Origin: Agromyces luteolus
GTDB lineage: Bacteria > Actinomycetota > Actinomycetes > Actinomycetales > Microbacteriaceae
Direction: 5' to 3'
NCBI RefSeq assembly: GCF_009729855.1
Contig: NZ_WODA01000017.1
Location: 1-64,000, forward strand
Length of the DNA stretch: 64,000 nucleotides
A program made the translations under genes and the position numbers. Positions 42,913-51,061 of this stretch are shown piece by piece (positions within the stretch are counted from its first letter, which is position 1; every line of letters begins with the position of its first letter). The notes under the pieces were generated by a model. It worked only from the letters and a program-made list of their open reading frames with translations, was not told where the DNA came from and did not search any database.

Positions 42913-44033
42913 GCCGGCTGCTCCGCCCGCTCGGCGAGGCGGCCGGCCGCCCAGCGCAACTCGCCCGCGACGCCCTCGACGAGGTCGGGCGGCGACCCCG
43001 GCAGCACGGACCACGTGTACGTCTCGACGTCCACGTGCAACTCGTCCACCGTCTGCGTCGCGGCCACCGCGTCGAGCGCGGTCTCGAGCACGTCGGTGGT
43101 CGACGTCAGCGGCGGCTCGGGTGCGAGGTGCAGCGGCACGTGGAAGTGCACGCGCCACGGCGCCGCCGCGGGCAGCGCGTCGAGCGCCTCGGGCAGGTCG
43201 TCGACGCGCATGACGCCGCCCGCGGCATCCTCGCGCACCTGGTGCAGGTAGCGGTCCTCGGCGTACCCGGCGACCGCGTCGCGTGCCGCCGGGTCGCCCG
43301 GTCGCTCGACGTGCAGCGCCGCCGACGCCTGCACCTTCACGACCCGGATGCCCGCCGCGGCGATGCGTTCCACCTCGGCCCGCGGATCGGCGAACGACAC
43401 CGCGAGGTGGCAGGTGTCGAGGCAGATGCCGACGTGCTCGAGGTCGACCCGGTCGCGGTGCGCGCCGAGCCACGCGACCGTGTCGGCGACGTCGTCCAGC
43501 ACGCAGCCCGGCTCCGGTTCGATGGCCAGGCGGATGACGCGTCCCGTCTCGGCACGGATGGCGCGGAGTTCGGCGGTCAGCGCCCCCAACGCGACGAGGG
43601 CGGCGGCGTCGGCCGCGGCATCCCACCCCTCGCGCCACCCGAGCGGCAGCGTCGAGATGCTGCCCTCGGCACCCGCCGGCAGCAGCGCGGCGAGCACTCG
43701 CGCGGCGTCGATCGTGTACTCCAGCCGCGCGGGATCGGTCCAGTCGGGCCGGTACACGTCGAGCTTCACGACCTCGGCGTGGAAGGCCGCGTACGGGAAC
43801 GCGTTCAACGTGCGCACCTCCAGGCCCTCCTCGTCGAGGGCCGCGCGCAGCGCCTCGAGCGCGGCGGGCTCGGTCGCGAGCCGCGCCGCGAGCGGCGCCG
43901 GGAGCCAGAGGCCCACGCCCAGCACGCCGAGCCCGGCCGCCCGCCGGATCGGACCCGCCGCCGCGTGCAGCTGCGCGATCACCCCGGCGAGGTCCTCGGC
44001 CGGGTGGACGTTGGTGCAGTAGGAGAGGTGCAC
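42909..44033 (-). CDS. eboE: EboE-type metabolite traffic protein (TIM barrel)
   Basis: 374-aa xylose-isomerase-like TIM barrel assigned to EboE. It starts VHLSYCTNVHPAEDL, a characteristic opening of EboE proteins, and carries metal-binding motifs AIEPEPGCVLDDVADT, ICLDTCHLAVSF, VKVQASAAL and VHFHVPLHL. The GTG at 44033 lies 2 bp after the EboB stop and its own stop overlaps eboF, so the block is translationally coupled. Known from cyanobacteria and eustigmatophyte endosymbionts as part of the ebo operon; reaction unknown. Confidence 0.87.
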   Translation of the reverse strand: MHLSYCTNVHPAEDLAGVIAQLHAAAGPIRRAAGLGVLGVGLWLPAPLAARLATEPAALEALRAALDEEGLEVRTLNAFPYAAFHAEVVKLDVYRPDWTDPARLEYTIDAARVLAALLPAGAEGSISTLPLGWREGWDAAADAAALVALGALTAELRAIRAETGRVIRLAIEPEPGCVLDDVADTVAWLGAHRDRVDLEHVGICLDTCHLAVSFADPRAEVERIAAAGIRVVKVQASAALHVERPGDPAARDAVAGYAEDRYLHQVREDAAGGVMRVDDLPEALDALPAAAPWRVHFHVPLHLAPEPPLTSTTDVLETALDAVAATQTVDELHVDVETYTWSVLPGSPPDLVEGVAGELRWAAGRLAERAEQPA

Positions 44034-44035
44034 GC

Positions 44036-44941
44036 TCAGCTCGCCCCCGCCGTCGCTTCCGCTTCCGCCGGCATCGCGGCCGCACCGCGGAGGATCGAGT
44101 TGCCCTCGAACAGCTCCGCGTCGCCGCCGAGCTCGAACCCGGGCAGCGGGGTCACGTCGAGCCGGCCGCTCTGCCCGTAGAACGCGACCGGGTTCTCCCA
44201 CAGCACCCCGTCGACCTGGGCGGCGCCGAAGCCGGCGTCGAGCATGGCCCGGCCGGTCTCCGCCGTGAGCAGCGGGTCGGAGCGGCCCCAGTCGGCGGCC
44301 GAGTTCACGAGCATCCGCTCGGTGCCGAGCCGCTGGAGGATCGCGACCATGCGCTGCGGGTCCATCTTCGTGTCGGGGTAGATCGAGAAGCCCATCCAGC
44401 AGCCGCGCTCGGCGACCAGGTCGACCGTGACCTCGTTGAGGTGATCGAGCACCACCAACTCGGGCGCGATGCCCGAGTTCGCGACGACGTCGAGCGTGCG
44501 CTGCGTGCCGTGCTTCTTGTCGCGGTGCGGCGTGTGCACGACGACCGGCAGGCCGTGCCGCTTCGCGAGGTCGAGGTGCGTCTCGAGCACCTCGTCCTCC
44601 TCGGGCGTCATCGAGTCGTACCCGGTCTCGCCGACCGCGACGACCGACTCGCGGCGCAGGTACCGGCCGAGCTCGGGCAGCACCTCCCGGCAGCGCGGGT
44701 CGTTCGCCTCCTTCGGGTTCAACGCGATCGCCGCGTGATGGCGGATGCCGAACTGCGACGCGCGGAACCGCTCCCACCCCGTGATCGCATCGAAGTAGTC
44801 GAGGTAGCTCGACACGCCCGTCCGCGGCTGCCCGAGCCAGAACGCCGGCTCCACCACGGCGCGCACCCCCGCGGCGTACATCGCCTCGTAGTCGTCGGTC
44901 GTGCGCGAGGTCATGTGGATGTGCGGGTCGAAGATGCGCAC
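44036..44941 (-). CDS. eboB: EboB-type TatD-like metal hydrolase
   Basis: 301-aa amidohydrolase-superfamily TIM barrel. Metal ligands are in FDPHIHMTSRTTDDYEAM (His7 and His9), VAVGETGYDSM, VVVHTPHRDK, LVVLDHLNEV and the final Asp in NSAADWGRSDPL. TatD nucleases share this fold, but EboB homologues sit in ebo operons and are thought to act on a metabolite rather than DNA. ATG at 44941, two bases downstream of the EboA stop. It is one of the most conserved members of this cluster. Confidence 0.88.
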   Translation of the reverse strand: MRIFDPHIHMTSRTTDDYEAMYAAGVRAVVEPAFWLGQPRTGVSSYLDYFDAITGWERFRASQFGIRHHAAIALNPKEANDPRCREVLPELGRYLRRESVVAVGETGYDSMTPEEDEVLETHLDLAKRHGLPVVVHTPHRDKKHGTQRTLDVVANSGIAPELVVLDHLNEVTVDLVAERGCWMGFSIYPDTKMDPQRMVAILQRLGTERMLVNSAADWGRSDPLLTAETGRAMLDAGFGAAQVDGVLWENPVAFYGQSGRLDVTPLPGFELGGDAELFEGNSILRGAAAMPAEAEATAGAS

Positions 44942-44943
44942 GG

Positions 44944-45480
44944 TCAGCGTCCTTTCTCGAGGGATGCGTCGGAGCCGGCCGCCGCCGGCGCGGGCAGCAG
45001 CGCCCGGAGGTCGTCGGGGATCGGGCGACCGGCTGCCTCGCGCTCCTCGGCGAGGTCCTCGGCCATGCGGGCGAGCTCGTCGTCGGCGCGCTCGTGGAGC
45101 CGCGCGACGCCCGCGAGCGGCACCCCCATGAAGACGAGCTTGACGACGCCGTGCCGCCAGTCGTGGTCGCCGAGATGGCGGCCGGCGAACGGGCCCATCG
45201 CCGCCGCGACGAGTCGCGGGTCGTTCGTCCGGAGCGCGTCGCGGACGAGGTCGATGCCGACGGCGCGAACGAGGTCGGGCGCGGCCTGCTCCTCCACGAT
45301 GCGGTCGAGCACGCCGAGCACCTGGATGCGCTCCTCGGTGTCGCCGCTCCGGTAGCGCGTCTCGAGCTCGTCGGCGACGACGATCGCCGGAGCGCCGGCA
45401 CGCGCGAGCGACGCGGCGACTCCCCCGCGCCCGCCCGGCCCGCCGGCTCGGGCCGTGGTCGACTCGTGCATGCTGATCAC
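44944..45480 (-). CDS. eboA: EboA domain protein
   Basis: 178-aa mostly helical protein matching the EboA family (function unknown). Typical segments are ERIQVLGVLDRI, VRDALRTNDPRLVAAAMGPF and the highly conserved HDWRHGVVKLVFMGVPLAGV. The N-terminal 25 residues are Gly/Arg/Ala rich. I use the GTG at 45480, whose GTGA overlap with the upstream TIM-barrel gene repeats the coupling pattern of this operon; the ATG at 45471 three codons later is an alternative. It has no catalytic motif and may be a scaffold or carrier in the ebo pathway. Confidence 0.85.
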   Translation of the reverse strand: MISMHESTTARAGGPGGRGGVAASLARAGAPAIVVADELETRYRSGDTEERIQVLGVLDRIVEEQAAPDLVRAVGIDLVRDALRTNDPRLVAAAMGPFAGRHLGDHDWRHGVVKLVFMGVPLAGVARLHERADDELARMAEDLAEEREAAGRPIPDDLRALLPAPAAAGSDASLEKGR

Positions 45481-46343
45481 CCGATCCTCTCCATGACCTC
45501 GGTCAGTCGTGCGATGCTCTCCCGCACGAGGCGCGGCGCCGCGTGGGAATGCCGCGGCAGCTCCACCGCCGCGACGCCGTCGTAGCCGAGCTCGGCGAGC
45601 GTGCGGAACGCGAGCCCGAGGTCGAGCGCGCCCGTTCCCAGCTCGAGGTGCTCGTGCGCGTCCGGCAGCATGTCGTCGACCTGCACGTTCACGAGCAGGT
45701 CGCCCGCGGCGCGCAGGGCGGCCTCGACCCCGCCGGGCTCGACCACGACGCAGTGCCCGAGGTCGACCGTGAGCCCGAACTCCGGCGGGTCGCCGAGGTC
45801 GGCGCGCAGTCGCAGCGCGTCGGCGACGGTCTCGACGAGCATGCCGGGCTCGGGCTCGAACCCGAGGCGCACCCCGTGCGTCCGAGCGGCGACCACGACC
45901 CGGGACATCCGTTCGACGAGGCGCGCCCACGCCGTCGACGCGTCGACTCCCTCGGGCCGCACGCCCGACCAGAGCGAGACGCAGTCGGCGCCGAGCACCT
46001 CGGCCACGTCGATCGCGCGCACGAGGAAGGCCACGCGCCGCTCGGCCCCGGCGGCGTCGTCGAGCAGGTTCGGTCGGTGCTTGCGGAAGGGGTCGAGCAC
46101 GTACCGACCCCCGGTCTCCACGACGACCCTGAGGCCGCGGGCGCGGAGCTCGTCGCCCAGGCGTCGCGCGCGGTCGCGCCATCCGTCGGTGAACGCATCG
46201 AAGTGCGGATGGCCCAGGGTCAGCGCGATCGCGCCGTAGCCATTCGCCTGCACGACGTCGAGCGCGTCGCCGAGCGGATGGTCGGCGAGGCCGTTCGTGC
46301 CGTAGCCCAGCACCGGCCGGGCGAGCGTGGTCGGAGCCGTCAC
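45477..46343 (-). CDS. Sugar phosphate isomerase/epimerase in the ebo-type cluster
   Basis: 288-aa xylose-isomerase-like TIM barrel. Metal-ligand motifs include LGFEPEPGM, LTVDLGHCVVV, NVQVDDMLPDAHEH and VAAVELPRHSHAAP. It begins with a GTG at 46343 that overlaps the eboC stop (GTGA), and its own stop overlaps eboA, so all three are coupled. It may act on a product of the inositol-phosphate synthase gene upstream, for example an inosose or keto-cyclitol; this is inference from context. Confidence 0.87.
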   Translation of the reverse strand: MTAPTTLARPVLGYGTNGLADHPLGDALDVVQANGYGAIALTLGHPHFDAFTDGWRDRARRLGDELRARGLRVVVETGGRYVLDPFRKHRPNLLDDAAGAERRVAFLVRAIDVAEVLGADCVSLWSGVRPEGVDASTAWARLVERMSRVVVAARTHGVRLGFEPEPGMLVETVADALRLRADLGDPPEFGLTVDLGHCVVVEPGGVEAALRAAGDLLVNVQVDDMLPDAHEHLELGTGALDLGLAFRTLAELGYDGVAAVELPRHSHAAPRLVRESIARLTEVMERIG

Positions 46344-47206
46344 GTGATCTCACGCCCCCTCGTTCCGCGACGCGTGAGCAGCAGGCCGAGCGCGTCGATC
46401 GCCAGGAGCACGACGGCGTCGACCGGGCGACCGGCGCGGGCCGTGAGCGCCGCCTGCAGCGGCACCATCGCGAAGATGCCGCGTCGCGTCGCGTCGCGGA
46501 CGACCGGGCCGCTCGGCGTGCCGATCGCGCCGGCCTGCGCCCGGAGGGTCGGGACGGCGAACCGGGCGGCGGCGACCCACGACACGACGCCCGCGGCATC
46601 CGCCCTCGGCCGCACCGCGGCCAGCGCCGAACCCGCCGTGGATGCCGCGGCGACCGAGGCCACCGCCGGGTGCGTGCCGTGCACCTCGCCGCGCGCGAGC
46701 GCCGTCACGCTCGCGGTGTGCGCCGCCATGACCAGCGCGGGGCGGGTCGCGGCCGCCGCGCCGTCCGCTCCCGCGCCGAGGAGCACGTCGAGCCCGCGGC
46801 AGGCGGCCATGACGAGCGGGCCGAGCGCGCCCCGCTTGGCCGCGAGGTCGTACGCCCAGATGGAACCGGCGAGCGGGAGGGCCACGGCGAGCGAGGTGCG
46901 GCCGCCCGTGAGCCCGGCCACCGCGATGCCCGCGATCGTGAGCCCGCCGGCCGTCGCGATGGCGGCCCGTCGCGACACCCGGCCGGACGGGATCGGCCGC
47001 TCCGGGCGCTCGACGCGGTCGAGCTCGGCGTCGGCGGCGTCGTTCAGCGCCATCCCGCCCCAGTAGAGGAGCACCGAGGCGACTGGCAGGCCGAGCCGAG
47101 CACGGATGCCGCGACGCCCGGTCGCGGCCATGCCCGCGGTCGCGTCGCCGAGCACCGTGAACCCCGCCGGCGCGCGGACCAGCTGGAGGAAGGTGCGGGC
47201 GTCCAC
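46340..47206 (-). CDS. eboC: UbiA-family prenyltransferase (EboC / SCO3242 type)
   Basis: 288-aa integral membrane prenyltransferase. The first Asp-rich motif is NDAADAELDRVERPERPIPSG (about residues 53-73; NDxxDxxxD form) and the second region is YDLAAKRGALGPLVMAACRGLD. Around eight hydrophobic segments follow the UbiA pattern. GTG start at 47206, one base after the inositol-phosphate synthase stop. The polyprenyl synthetase gene upstream would provide the allylic diphosphate donor. The acceptor is unknown; an inositol- or sugar-phosphate product of neighbouring enzymes is plausible. Confidence 0.88.
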   Translation of the reverse strand: MDARTFLQLVRAPAGFTVLGDATAGMAATGRRGIRARLGLPVASVLLYWGGMALNDAADAELDRVERPERPIPSGRVSRRAAIATAGGLTIAGIAVAGLTGGRTSLAVALPLAGSIWAYDLAAKRGALGPLVMAACRGLDVLLGAGADGAAAATRPALVMAAHTASVTALARGEVHGTHPAVASVAAASTAGSALAAVRPRADAAGVVSWVAAARFAVPTLRAQAGAIGTPSGPVVRDATRRGIFAMVPLQAALTARAGRPVDAVVLLAIDALGLLLTRRGTRGREIT

Positions 47207-47207
47207 G

Positions 47208-48389
47208 TCACGCCACCTGCGCCGCGGACCTCCGGACCGCCGTCCGGAGCGCCCAGGACACGAGGTCGTCGGCCTGGCGGGCGAAGGCGTGCACGTCGCT
47301 GCCCCACGGGTCCTTGAAGAAGTACCCGAGCTCGGCGACGGGGCCGGTGACGCCCGCACCGTCGGCGAGGGAGAGCAGCCGCGCGAGGTCGATGACGAGC
47401 GGCGCGGCGAGCGTCGAGTCGTAGGCGCTCCACGTCGTCTGGAGCGTGATGCGCGTGTCGAGGAAGCCCTCAGCGTGCACGTGGTCCCACGCGGTCTTGA
47501 GGTCGCCGAGGTCGGGCACGTTGTCGATGTGGAGCGGGGTCACGACGTCGTCGCCCAGCAGGTCGTGCAGGCCGCGGTTCTTCGAGACGAGCTTCGACTG
47601 CACCGCGCCGGGGTCGGCGAGGGTCGCACCGTCGCCGCCGCCGAGGAGGTTGGCGCCGGCCCACGAGAGCACCCGCATGCCGCGGGACGCGAACATGGGC
47701 GCCAGCACCGTTCGGAGCAGCGTCTCGCCGGTCTTGCCGTCCTGGCCCGCGACGGGGACGCCCGACTCGGCGGCCAGGTCCTGCAGCGCCGGGATGCCGA
47801 GCGAGAGCGACGGGGTGAAGCACGCGTAGGGCGCACCGGCCGCGGCGACGGCCGCGATCGCCGAGAGCGTGCTCGACGGCAGCCGCTCGGAGGCCGGGTC
47901 GTCGAGCACCGCCTCGAGTGCGGCTCGGTCGTGGAACTCGGGTCGGTCGGCGGGGAGCGGTTCGGTCGAGGCGACGTCGATCACGACGACCCGGGCGAGG
48001 CCGTGCCGTTCGCGGAAGTCGCGGATGTCGGCGGCGCGACGCTCGATCTCGTCGCGCTGGGTGCCGCGCGGCGTGCGCGGGAGGAGGCGGAGGTCGGCGT
48101 CGACCGCGTCGAGCCGCGGGGCCACGGCCTCGACGAGCCGGGCGGGCAGCATGCCGCCCGAAGCGAGGCGCCGGGCGCGCTCGACGAGCGGGGTGTCGTC
48201 GACGTCGTGGCCGCCGACCACCAGGTCGCCGAACGCGGGGAGGGCCACGCCGTCGAACTCCGGGCCGGCGGTGGTGAGGCCGACCGGCGCCGCGAGCCCC
48301 TCGGCGAGGGCGGCGAGGCCGACGGTCGCGGTCGTCGCGACGCTCCCCCGAGCGCCCACGAACCAGATCCCGGTCCGTCCTTGGTTCAT
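47208..48389 (-). CDS. Inositol-3-phosphate synthase-family protein
   Basis: 393-aa NAD-dependent myo-inositol-1(3)-phosphate synthase family enzyme, which converts glucose 6-phosphate to inositol phosphate. The N-terminal nucleotide site is WFVGARGSVATTATVG (about 8-23). Further family segments are PVAGQDGKTGETLLRTVLAP with the catalytic-lysine region, SWAGANLLGGGDG, VSKNRGL and IDNVPDLGDLKTAWDHV. The sequence is closer to MIPS variants found with Ebo genes than to classical actinobacterial Ino1, as judged by motifs only. The ATG at 48389 has GGAG 7 nt upstream, and a promoter lies at 48445-48473. It heads the tightly coupled ebo block. Confidence 0.86.
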   Translation of the reverse strand: MNQGRTGIWFVGARGSVATTATVGLAALAEGLAAPVGLTTAGPEFDGVALPAFGDLVVGGHDVDDTPLVERARRLASGGMLPARLVEAVAPRLDAVDADLRLLPRTPRGTQRDEIERRAADIRDFRERHGLARVVVIDVASTEPLPADRPEFHDRAALEAVLDDPASERLPSSTLSAIAAVAAAGAPYACFTPSLSLGIPALQDLAAESGVPVAGQDGKTGETLLRTVLAPMFASRGMRVLSWAGANLLGGGDGATLADPGAVQSKLVSKNRGLHDLLGDDVVTPLHIDNVPDLGDLKTAWDHVHAEGFLDTRITLQTTWSAYDSTLAAPLVIDLARLLSLADGAGVTGPVAELGYFFKDPWGSDVHAFARQADDLVSWALRTAVRRSAAQVA

Positions 48390-48444
48390 CGTCGAACTCC
48401 ATTCCGTGTGCACCGTTGCGCGTGGGCGCCGTGGCCCGATCTCG

Positions 48445-48473
48445 AAGCTAGCCGAGCTTGAATCCTCGGTCAA
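48445..48473 (-). promoter_or_regulatory. Promoter upstream of the inositol-phosphate synthase/ebo block
   Basis: On the minus strand TTGACC (48468-48473) and TAGCTT (48445-48450) are separated by exactly 17 bp, in a locally AT-richer 133-bp gap between the polyprenyl synthetase stop and the synthase start. This would allow transcription of the ebo block independently of the upstream genes. Confidence 0.6.
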
Positions 48474-48522
48474 TCAGAAGTTGCAGTACTGGAGCGATAA
48501 CCCGCTCATTCTCGGTTGAAAG

Positions 48523-49704
48523 TCAGGCGGCGCGGCCCGGAACGCTCCGCGCGAGCACGCGGAGGTACGCGTCCAGCTCCGCCGGGAGGCCGGCGCCGTC
48601 GAGGGCGGACACCGCGTCGGCCGCGCGCCGGACGATGCAGGCGCGGTGCCGTTCGAGCGCGCCGCTGTCGCGCATGATCGCGCGGACCCGCTCGACGCCC
48701 GCCTCGGAGAGGTCGGCCCGGCCCACGTCGCGGTCCAGGCTCGCGCGCTGCGCCTCCGACGAACCCGCGTAGGCGAGCTGGAGCAGGAAGGTGCGCTTCC
48801 CCGAACGGATGTCGGAGCTCGTCGACTTGCCCGTCCGCTCCGGGTCCCCGAAGACCGCGAGCTCGTCGTCCATGAACTGGTAGGCGACCCCGAGGTGCCG
48901 GCCGAACTCGCCGAGCGCGTCGAGCGCCGCGGCATCTGCCCGACCCGTCGCGATGGCACCGAGCCGGAGCGGCAGGACGACGCTGTAGCCCGAGGTCTTC
49001 AGTTCGGCCGTGCGGGCGGGCCGAGCCGCCTCGGGTGAGAGCTGCTCCCCGCGCACGTCCATCAGCTCGCCCGAGATCGCCCGTTCGAGGGCGGCGACGA
49101 CCTCGAGCACGAGCTCGACCCGGATCCCGTCCGGGACGGGAGCGCGGGCGAGGGCCCCGACGCACGCCCCGATCGCCAGGTCGCCGGCGAGGAGGGCGCC
49201 CGAGGCCGCCCGATGCTCGGCGGTCGCGACCGTGCCGATCGATCGCAGCGCGTCGCGCGTGACGCCGAAGAGGTTCCGGCGACCGTGCCGGCGGTCGTCG
49301 CCGTCGATGAGGTCGTCGTGGACGCAGAGCCCGAGGTGGAGCAGCTGCACCGCCGCAGCGAGCGCGTCGCAGGCGCGCGCGTCGGCGCCGCCCATGCCGA
49401 GGTACGCGGCCGCGGCGAGGCGCGACCGGAGGTACTTGCCCCCGCGCTGCGCGGCGAGCCGCTCGACGACCTCCCGGAGCTCGGGCTCGTCGTCGGAGGC
49501 GGCGGCGATGACGGCCCATTCCGCGGCGACCGCGCCCGGCGTGCGGGCGACCGCGGCCTCGACGCGCGCCGCGAGCCCGGCCACCGCCGCATGCCCGTCG
49601 TCGGCGGCCCCGGCCGATCCCCCGGCCCGCTCGGCCGATCCCCCGGCCGGCCCGGCCGATCCCCCCGCCCGCTCGTCGAGCCGCACGGATCCGATCGACG
49701 TCAT
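48523..49704 (-). CDS. Polyprenyl diphosphate synthase
   Basis: 393-aa trans-isoprenyl diphosphate synthase (IspA/IdsA family), making a C15-C25-type allylic diphosphate from IPP. Conserved sites: GGKYLRSRL for IPP binding, first Asp-rich motif HDDLIDGDDRRHG (about 128-140), and second motif FMDDELAVFGD near residue 280, followed by GKSTSSDIRSGKRT. The N-terminus (about 12-36) contains a GGSAxxA repeat encoded by a 21-bp tandem DNA repeat. It lies upstream of the UbiA-type EboC and presumably supplies its prenyl donor. Chain length cannot be set by eye. Confidence 0.9.
   Translation of the reverse strand: MTSIGSVRLDERAGGSAGPAGGSAERAGGSAGAADDGHAAVAGLAARVEAAVARTPGAVAAEWAVIAAASDDEPELREVVERLAAQRGGKYLRSRLAAAAYLGMGGADARACDALAAAVQLLHLGLCVHDDLIDGDDRRHGRRNLFGVTRDALRSIGTVATAEHRAASGALLAGDLAIGACVGALARAPVPDGIRVELVLEVVAALERAISGELMDVRGEQLSPEAARPARTAELKTSGYSVVLPLRLGAIATGRADAAALDALGEFGRHLGVAYQFMDDELAVFGDPERTGKSTSSDIRSGKRTFLLQLAYAGSSEAQRASLDRDVGRADLSEAGVERVRAIMRDSGALERHRACIVRRAADAVSALDGAGLPAELDAYLRVLARSVPGRAA
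49611..49672 (-). repeat. 21-bp tandem repeat inside the polyprenyl synthase gene
   Basis: The 13-mer CGGCCGATCCCCC begins at 49611 and 49632 and, with one base change at its end context, at 49653, giving a 21-bp (7-codon) period. It encodes the GGSAERA/GGSAGPA-like repeats in the N-terminal tail and is likely variable in copy number. Confidence 0.75.
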
Positions 49705-49758
49705 CCCGCTCCTCCCCTTCGTTCGCGGAACCCGGCCGACCGGACCGTCCGTGCCCGG

Positions 49759-50991
49759 TCAGTCCACGGCACCGCCGGCGACGCCCACCGACGCGCGGGT
49801 CGCACCCGCCCCTTGCTCGACGCCCACCCACGCGCCCGCCGAGTCCGAGCTCTGCTCGACCGCGTCGAGCACGCGCTGCACGTGGAGGCCGTCGGCGAAG
49901 GACGGGCTGGGGTCGGACCCCGAGGCGATCGCCTCGACGAAGTCCCTCGCCTGGTTCGCGAAGCCGTGCTCGTACCCGAGCAGGTGACCAGCCGGCCACC
50001 ACGCCGAGACCCACGGGTGCTCCGGCTCGGTGACGATGATCGACGTGAAGCCCTGCTCGGCCGCGGGCGCCGTCGCGTCGTAGTACTCGATGCGGTTGAG
50101 GTGCTCGAGGTCGAACGCGATCGCGCCGCGCGAGCCCGACACCTCGACCCGCAGCGCGTTCTTGCGGCCGGTGGCCATGCGCGACGCCTCGAACGAACCC
50201 AGCGCACCCGAGGCGAAGCGCCCGTGGAAGAACGCGACGTCGTCGACGGTCACCTCGCCGACGCCGGTCGCCGGCGCGGACGACCCGCCCGAGATCGCCC
50301 CCGACGAGGAGCCCGCGATCGGCCGCTGCCGCACGAACGTCTCGAGCAGGCCCGACACCTCGGCGACCTGCAGCCCGGTGAGGTACTCGGCCATGTCGAC
50401 CGCGTGCGCGCCGATGTCGCCGAGCGCGCCCGATCCGGCACGGTCCTTCTGCAGCCGCCAGGTCATGGGCGATGCGGGGTCGACGAGCCAGTCCTGCAGG
50501 TACGAGGCGCGCACGTGACGCACGTCGCCGATGCGCCCCTCGGCGATGAGGTGCCGCGCGAAGGCGGTCGCCGGAAGGCGCCGGTACGTGAACCCGACCA
50601 TCGAGCGGATGCCGCGCGCCGCCGCGGCCTCGGCCGCCCGGGTCATCGCTTCGGCCTCGTGCGACGAGTTGGCGAGCGGCTTCTCGCACAGCACGTGCTT
50701 GCCCGCCTCCAGCGCGGCGATGGCGATCTCCGCGTGGCTGTCGCCCGGGGTCACGATGTCGACGATGTCGACGTCGTCGCGCGTGACGACCTCGCGCCAG
50801 TCCGACGCGGACTCGCGCCAGCCCCACTTCTCGGCGGATGCGGCGGCGCGACCCGGATCTCGACCGACGAGGACGTCCATCGTCGGCTCGGCCGTGAGGT
50901 CGAAGAACCTCGGGGCGACGCGCCATCCCTGCGAGTGGGCGGCCCCCATGAATCCGTTGCCCACCATCGCGACGCGGAGTCGTTCACGCAT
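49759..50991 (-). CDS. Gfo/Idh/MocA-family oxidoreductase
   Basis: 410-aa NAD(P)-dependent sugar or inositol dehydrogenase family protein. The Rossmann motif is VAMVGNGFMGAAHS (about 7-20), the catalytic-lysine motif CEKPLANSS at about 102-110, followed by the C-terminal alpha/beta domain with GDIGAHAVDMAEYL. ATG at 50991. It lies between the sugar-binding lipoprotein gene (70 bp, with a strong stem-loop) and the polyprenyl synthetase gene on the same strand. Myo-inositol 2-dehydrogenase activity is one reasonable guess but substrate is not fixed by sequence. Confidence 0.9.
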   Translation of the reverse strand: MRERLRVAMVGNGFMGAAHSQGWRVAPRFFDLTAEPTMDVLVGRDPGRAAASAEKWGWRESASDWREVVTRDDVDIVDIVTPGDSHAEIAIAALEAGKHVLCEKPLANSSHEAEAMTRAAEAAAARGIRSMVGFTYRRLPATAFARHLIAEGRIGDVRHVRASYLQDWLVDPASPMTWRLQKDRAGSGALGDIGAHAVDMAEYLTGLQVAEVSGLLETFVRQRPIAGSSSGAISGGSSAPATGVGEVTVDDVAFFHGRFASGALGSFEASRMATGRKNALRVEVSGSRGAIAFDLEHLNRIEYYDATAPAAEQGFTSIIVTEPEHPWVSAWWPAGHLLGYEHGFANQARDFVEAIASGSDPSPSFADGLHVQRVLDAVEQSSDSAGAWVGVEQGAGATRASVGVAGGAVD

Positions 50992-51018
50992 GCAGATCGA
51001 GTGCCTTTCTGGGTAGGG

Positions 51019-51049
51019 GAGGCTGGGCGCCCGTCGGGCGCCCAGCCTC
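51019..51049 (-). terminator. Perfect 14-bp stem-loop after the binding-lipoprotein gene
   Basis: GAGGCTGGGCGCCC (51019-51032) and GGGCGCCCAGCCTC (51036-51049) pair perfectly around GTC. It separates the binding-protein gene from the Gfo/Idh gene and probably attenuates read-through into the ebo array or stabilises the upstream message. Confidence 0.65.
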
Positions 51050-51061
51050 GTGGTGTTCGTG

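Noticed and set aside
44036..44941. TatD DNase
   Set aside because: The fold and ligands match TatD, but its position inside an ebo-type block makes EboB the better call.
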